Source: Pseudoxanthomonas suwonensis (GTDB taxonomy: Bacteria > Pseudomonadota > Gammaproteobacteria > Xanthomonadales > Xanthomonadaceae). From it: a stretch of DNA of 8,527 nt. Where the stretch lies: contig QFNC01000061.1 of NCBI GenBank assembly GCA_003240695.1, positions 1-8,527 of the forward strand. Direction: 5' to 3'. The translations under genes and the position numbers were made by a program. The notes beneath the pieces are model-generated. The model worked only from the letters and a program-made list of their open reading frames with translations. It was not told the origin of the DNA and did no database searches. Positions 7,215 to 8,527 of the stretch are shown one piece after another. How positions within the stretch are numbered: position 1 is the first letter of the stretch; each line of letters begins with the position of its first letter.

Positions 7215-7291
7215 CGGTTAGGCGCTGTCAATGCGCGACATCGGCTGCATCGACGTACTGGCGGCGCTGATCAAATCGAGATCGATCACGC

Positions 7292-7432
7292 TCACTTGTC
7301 GACAAGGTGTTCGATGGAATGGGCCTCGACGAAAATCAGGACCGGACGACCGAGCGGAGTAGTGGACTCCATGAGACGTGGAGTCAGAGTCTCCAGCCGA
7401 GGCCGTCGACAATCGGCAACAACGCTGCACTC
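7292..7432 (-). pseudogene. Possible C-terminal gene remnant next to the IS
   Basis: Between sir2 and the insertion sequence, one - strand frame is open for 46 codons between an in-frame TAG and a TGA. Its second half, PLGRPVLIFVEAHSIEHLVDK, has the hydrophobic/charged pattern of a real protein terminus. No ribosome binding site or convincing start was found, although an ATG occurs within it. It could be the tail of a gene whose front was removed when the IS arrived. I cannot name a family, and a chance open stretch remains possible. The rest of 7203-7450 holds only the sir2 promoter candidate. Confidence 0.25.
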
Positions 7433-7485
7433 CTACCGGTCGTAGGGTCTGCTGAAGGTTCGGTTGACACTTCGGGTGTGGTGGT

Positions 7486-8358
7486 TCAGGCCGCCTTCGT
7501 CGGCCAGTAGATGGTCTCAAACTCGACCGGTGTCGTCTTTCCAAGGGCGCGCTGCCGGCGTCGGCGGTGGTAGGTCCGTTCGATCCAGGTGACGATCGCC
7601 AGCCGCAGCTCAGCGCGGCTGCTCCACCGGCGGCTGTTCAGGACGTTCTTCTGCAGGAGGGCGAAGAAGGACTCCATCGCGGCGTTGTCCGCGCTGGAGG
7701 CCACCCGTTTCATCGACCCGACCAGTCCGGCCCGGTGCAAGGCGGTGATGTAGGGCCGAGCACGGAACTGGCTGCCCCTATCGGCGTGCACCACGCAGCC
7801 GGTGACCTCGCCCGGGCCGCGGCGGGCGACGGCCATCTCGAGGGCGTCAACCGCGAGGGCGGCCGGCATCCGGTCGTCGATCGAGTAGCCGACGATCCGG
7901 CGCGACCACACGTCCTTGACCGCGCACAGGTACAGCTTCCCCTCGGCGGTGGCGTGCTCGGTGATATCGGTCAGCCACAACCGGTTCGGGCCTGTCGCGG
8001 TGAAGTCCCGCTCGACGAGGTCGTCGTGCACGGGCGGGCCCGGCTTCTTCCACCGGCCACGAGAGCGGGCGTGGGCGGAGACGATCTGTGCTTGGGAGCA
8101 GATCTTCCATACCCGCCGCTCCGAGATCTCGTGCCCGGCCGCGGCGAGCTCGTCGGCGATGAACCGGTACCCGAACCCAGGGTCGTCACGGTGGACCTCG
8201 AACGCGGCGTTCATCGCGTAGGCGTCGACCAGGTCCCGCTCGCTGACCGGGTCGGCGCACCAGGCATGGAACGCTTGGGTCGAGAACTTCAGCACCCGGC
8301 AGGTCACCGTCACGGGGATCCCGTCGACGGCAAGGTCACGGACCAGCGGGTAGGTCAT
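7486..8358 (-). CDS. IS3-family transposase OrfB (DDE catalytic domain)
   Basis: This is the catalytic subunit that carries out strand transfer of the insertion sequence. The 290-residue length is normal for the family. Residues ~40-100 form the HTH_21-like region (GFGYRFIADEL), and the rve integrase core follows, with the DDE triad visible as Asp131 in WLTDITE, Asp193 in VHADRGSQF and Glu229 in NAAMESFF; the last two are 35 residues apart, as expected for D(35)E. The C-terminus ends in TTPVEFE. Its ATG overlaps the orfA stop, and in this family the active enzyme is usually an OrfAB fusion made by -1 frameshifting. Nothing suggests inactivation, so the element may still be mobile if its missing end is intact. 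Confidence 0.93.
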   Translation of the reverse strand: MTYPLVRDLAVDGIPVTVTCRVLKFSTQAFHAWCADPVSERDLVDAYAMNAAFEVHRDDPGFGYRFIADELAAAGHEISERRVWKICSQAQIVSAHARSRGRWKKPGPPVHDDLVERDFTATGPNRLWLTDITEHATAEGKLYLCAVKDVWSRRIVGYSIDDRMPAALAVDALEMAVARRGPGEVTGCVVHADRGSQFRARPYITALHRAGLVGSMKRVASSADNAAMESFFALLQKNVLNSRRWSSRAELRLAIVTWIERTYHRRRRQRALGKTTPVEFETIYWPTKAA

Positions 8359-8527
8359 TTTGGGCTCTGACCCAGCCTCAAGTTAGCCTGCAACAGGTAC
8401 GCCGCGGCGCGGCGCAGGACCTCGTTCTCCTGCTCCAGCAAGCGGATCTTCTTCCGCGCCTCGCGCAGCTCCTCGTTCTCGGCCTTGGTCACGCCGGGAC
8501 GGTGGCCGTCCTCGACATCGGCCTGAT
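8355..8527 (-). CDS. IS3-family transposase OrfA, C-terminal part
   Basis: The last 57 sense and stop codons of orfA enter from the window edge and end in TGA at 8355. The protein shows a leucine-zipper-like coiled coil (ENEELREARKKIRLLEQENE, then VLRRAAAYL), which in IS3 OrfA mediates multimerisation next to an N-terminal helix-turn-helix that lies outside the window. The stop overlaps the orfB start by ATGA, in the -1 frame. Confidence 0.88.
   Translation of the reverse strand, partial: QADVEDGHRPGVTKAENEELREARKKIRLLEQENEVLRRAAAYLLQANLRLGQSPK
8358..8364 (-). promoter_or_regulatory. Programmed -1 frameshift heptamer in the IS3 element
   Basis: On the - strand CCCAAAA reads as C CCA AAA in the orfA frame, an exact X XXY YYZ slippery heptamer directly before the orfA TGA. 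Slipping by one base gives CCC AAA and continues into orfB from its ATG, producing the OrfAB fusion. A palindromic CCGTCGACGG downstream could assist, but no strong stimulatory structure was established. Confidence 0.65.

Larger units (their letters stand above)
7450..8527 (-). mobile_element. IS3-family insertion sequence, partial at the window edge
   Basis: The element runs on the - strand with orfA cut by the window end, orfB complete, and a probable terminal end around 7450-7453 (TGAAGGTTCGGTTGACAC on the + strand, the reverse complement of an IS3-type right end finishing in TTCA). The other inverted repeat and target duplication are not in the window. It belongs to a different IS than the fragment at 1-99. 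Confidence 0.75.

Noticed and set aside
7567..8370. 267-codon + strand open frame opposite the transposase
   Set aside because: Antisense shadow of the intact DDE transposase, rich in Gly/Val/Pro/Arg without motifs.

Overview
The window is high-GC bacterial DNA with mostly G/C-ended codons, weak or absent Shine-Dalgarno sites in front of some genes, and IS3-family insertion sequences at both ends. This fits an actinobacterium. No species can be named from what is visible. No tRNA, rRNA or CRISPR array was seen.

Layout, left to right. Bases 1-99 are the tail of an IS3-type insertion sequence on the + strand: the last 23 codons of its transposase, then a probable terminal repeat ending near 99. 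An unrecognised, helix-rich 360-residue gene (266-1348, +) follows with a good ribosome binding site. Convergent to it on the - strand is a complete McrBC-type restriction pair: mcrB-like (4754 down to 2511) and mcrC-like (2514 down to 1462), coupled by an ATGA overlap. The McrB carries an EVE/PUA-like modified-base reader domain in front of its GTPase-type AAA+ motor, and the McrC keeps its PD-(D/E)xK nuclease motif.

Upstream of mcrBC, on the same strand, is a second probable defence unit. It is a SIR2-domain gene (7202 down to 5526), likely an NAD-hydrolysing abortive-infection effector with an unassigned C-terminal half. It overlaps the start of a small partner gene (5536 down to 4929). 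The partner looks broken: its well-placed start and its long reading frame are out of phase by one base near 5510, and its C-terminus seems missing. It faintly recalls the front part of ImmA/IrrE-family proteins, so the SIR2 unit may be decaying.

Bases 7203-7450 hold a leaderless-type promoter candidate for sir2 and a possible C-terminal gene remnant. From about 7450 to the window end is a second, different IS3-family element on the - strand, with an intact DDE transposase (orfB), the 3' part of orfA and a canonical CCCAAAA slippery site between them.

Overall this is an IS-bounded defence island: an intact modification-dependent (type IV) restriction system that cuts foreign modified DNA, next to a SIR2 system that would act by NAD depletion if its partner is dispensable or restored. 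The undescribed parts most worth attention are the SIR2 C-terminal domain with its partner gene, and the 360-residue unknown gene.
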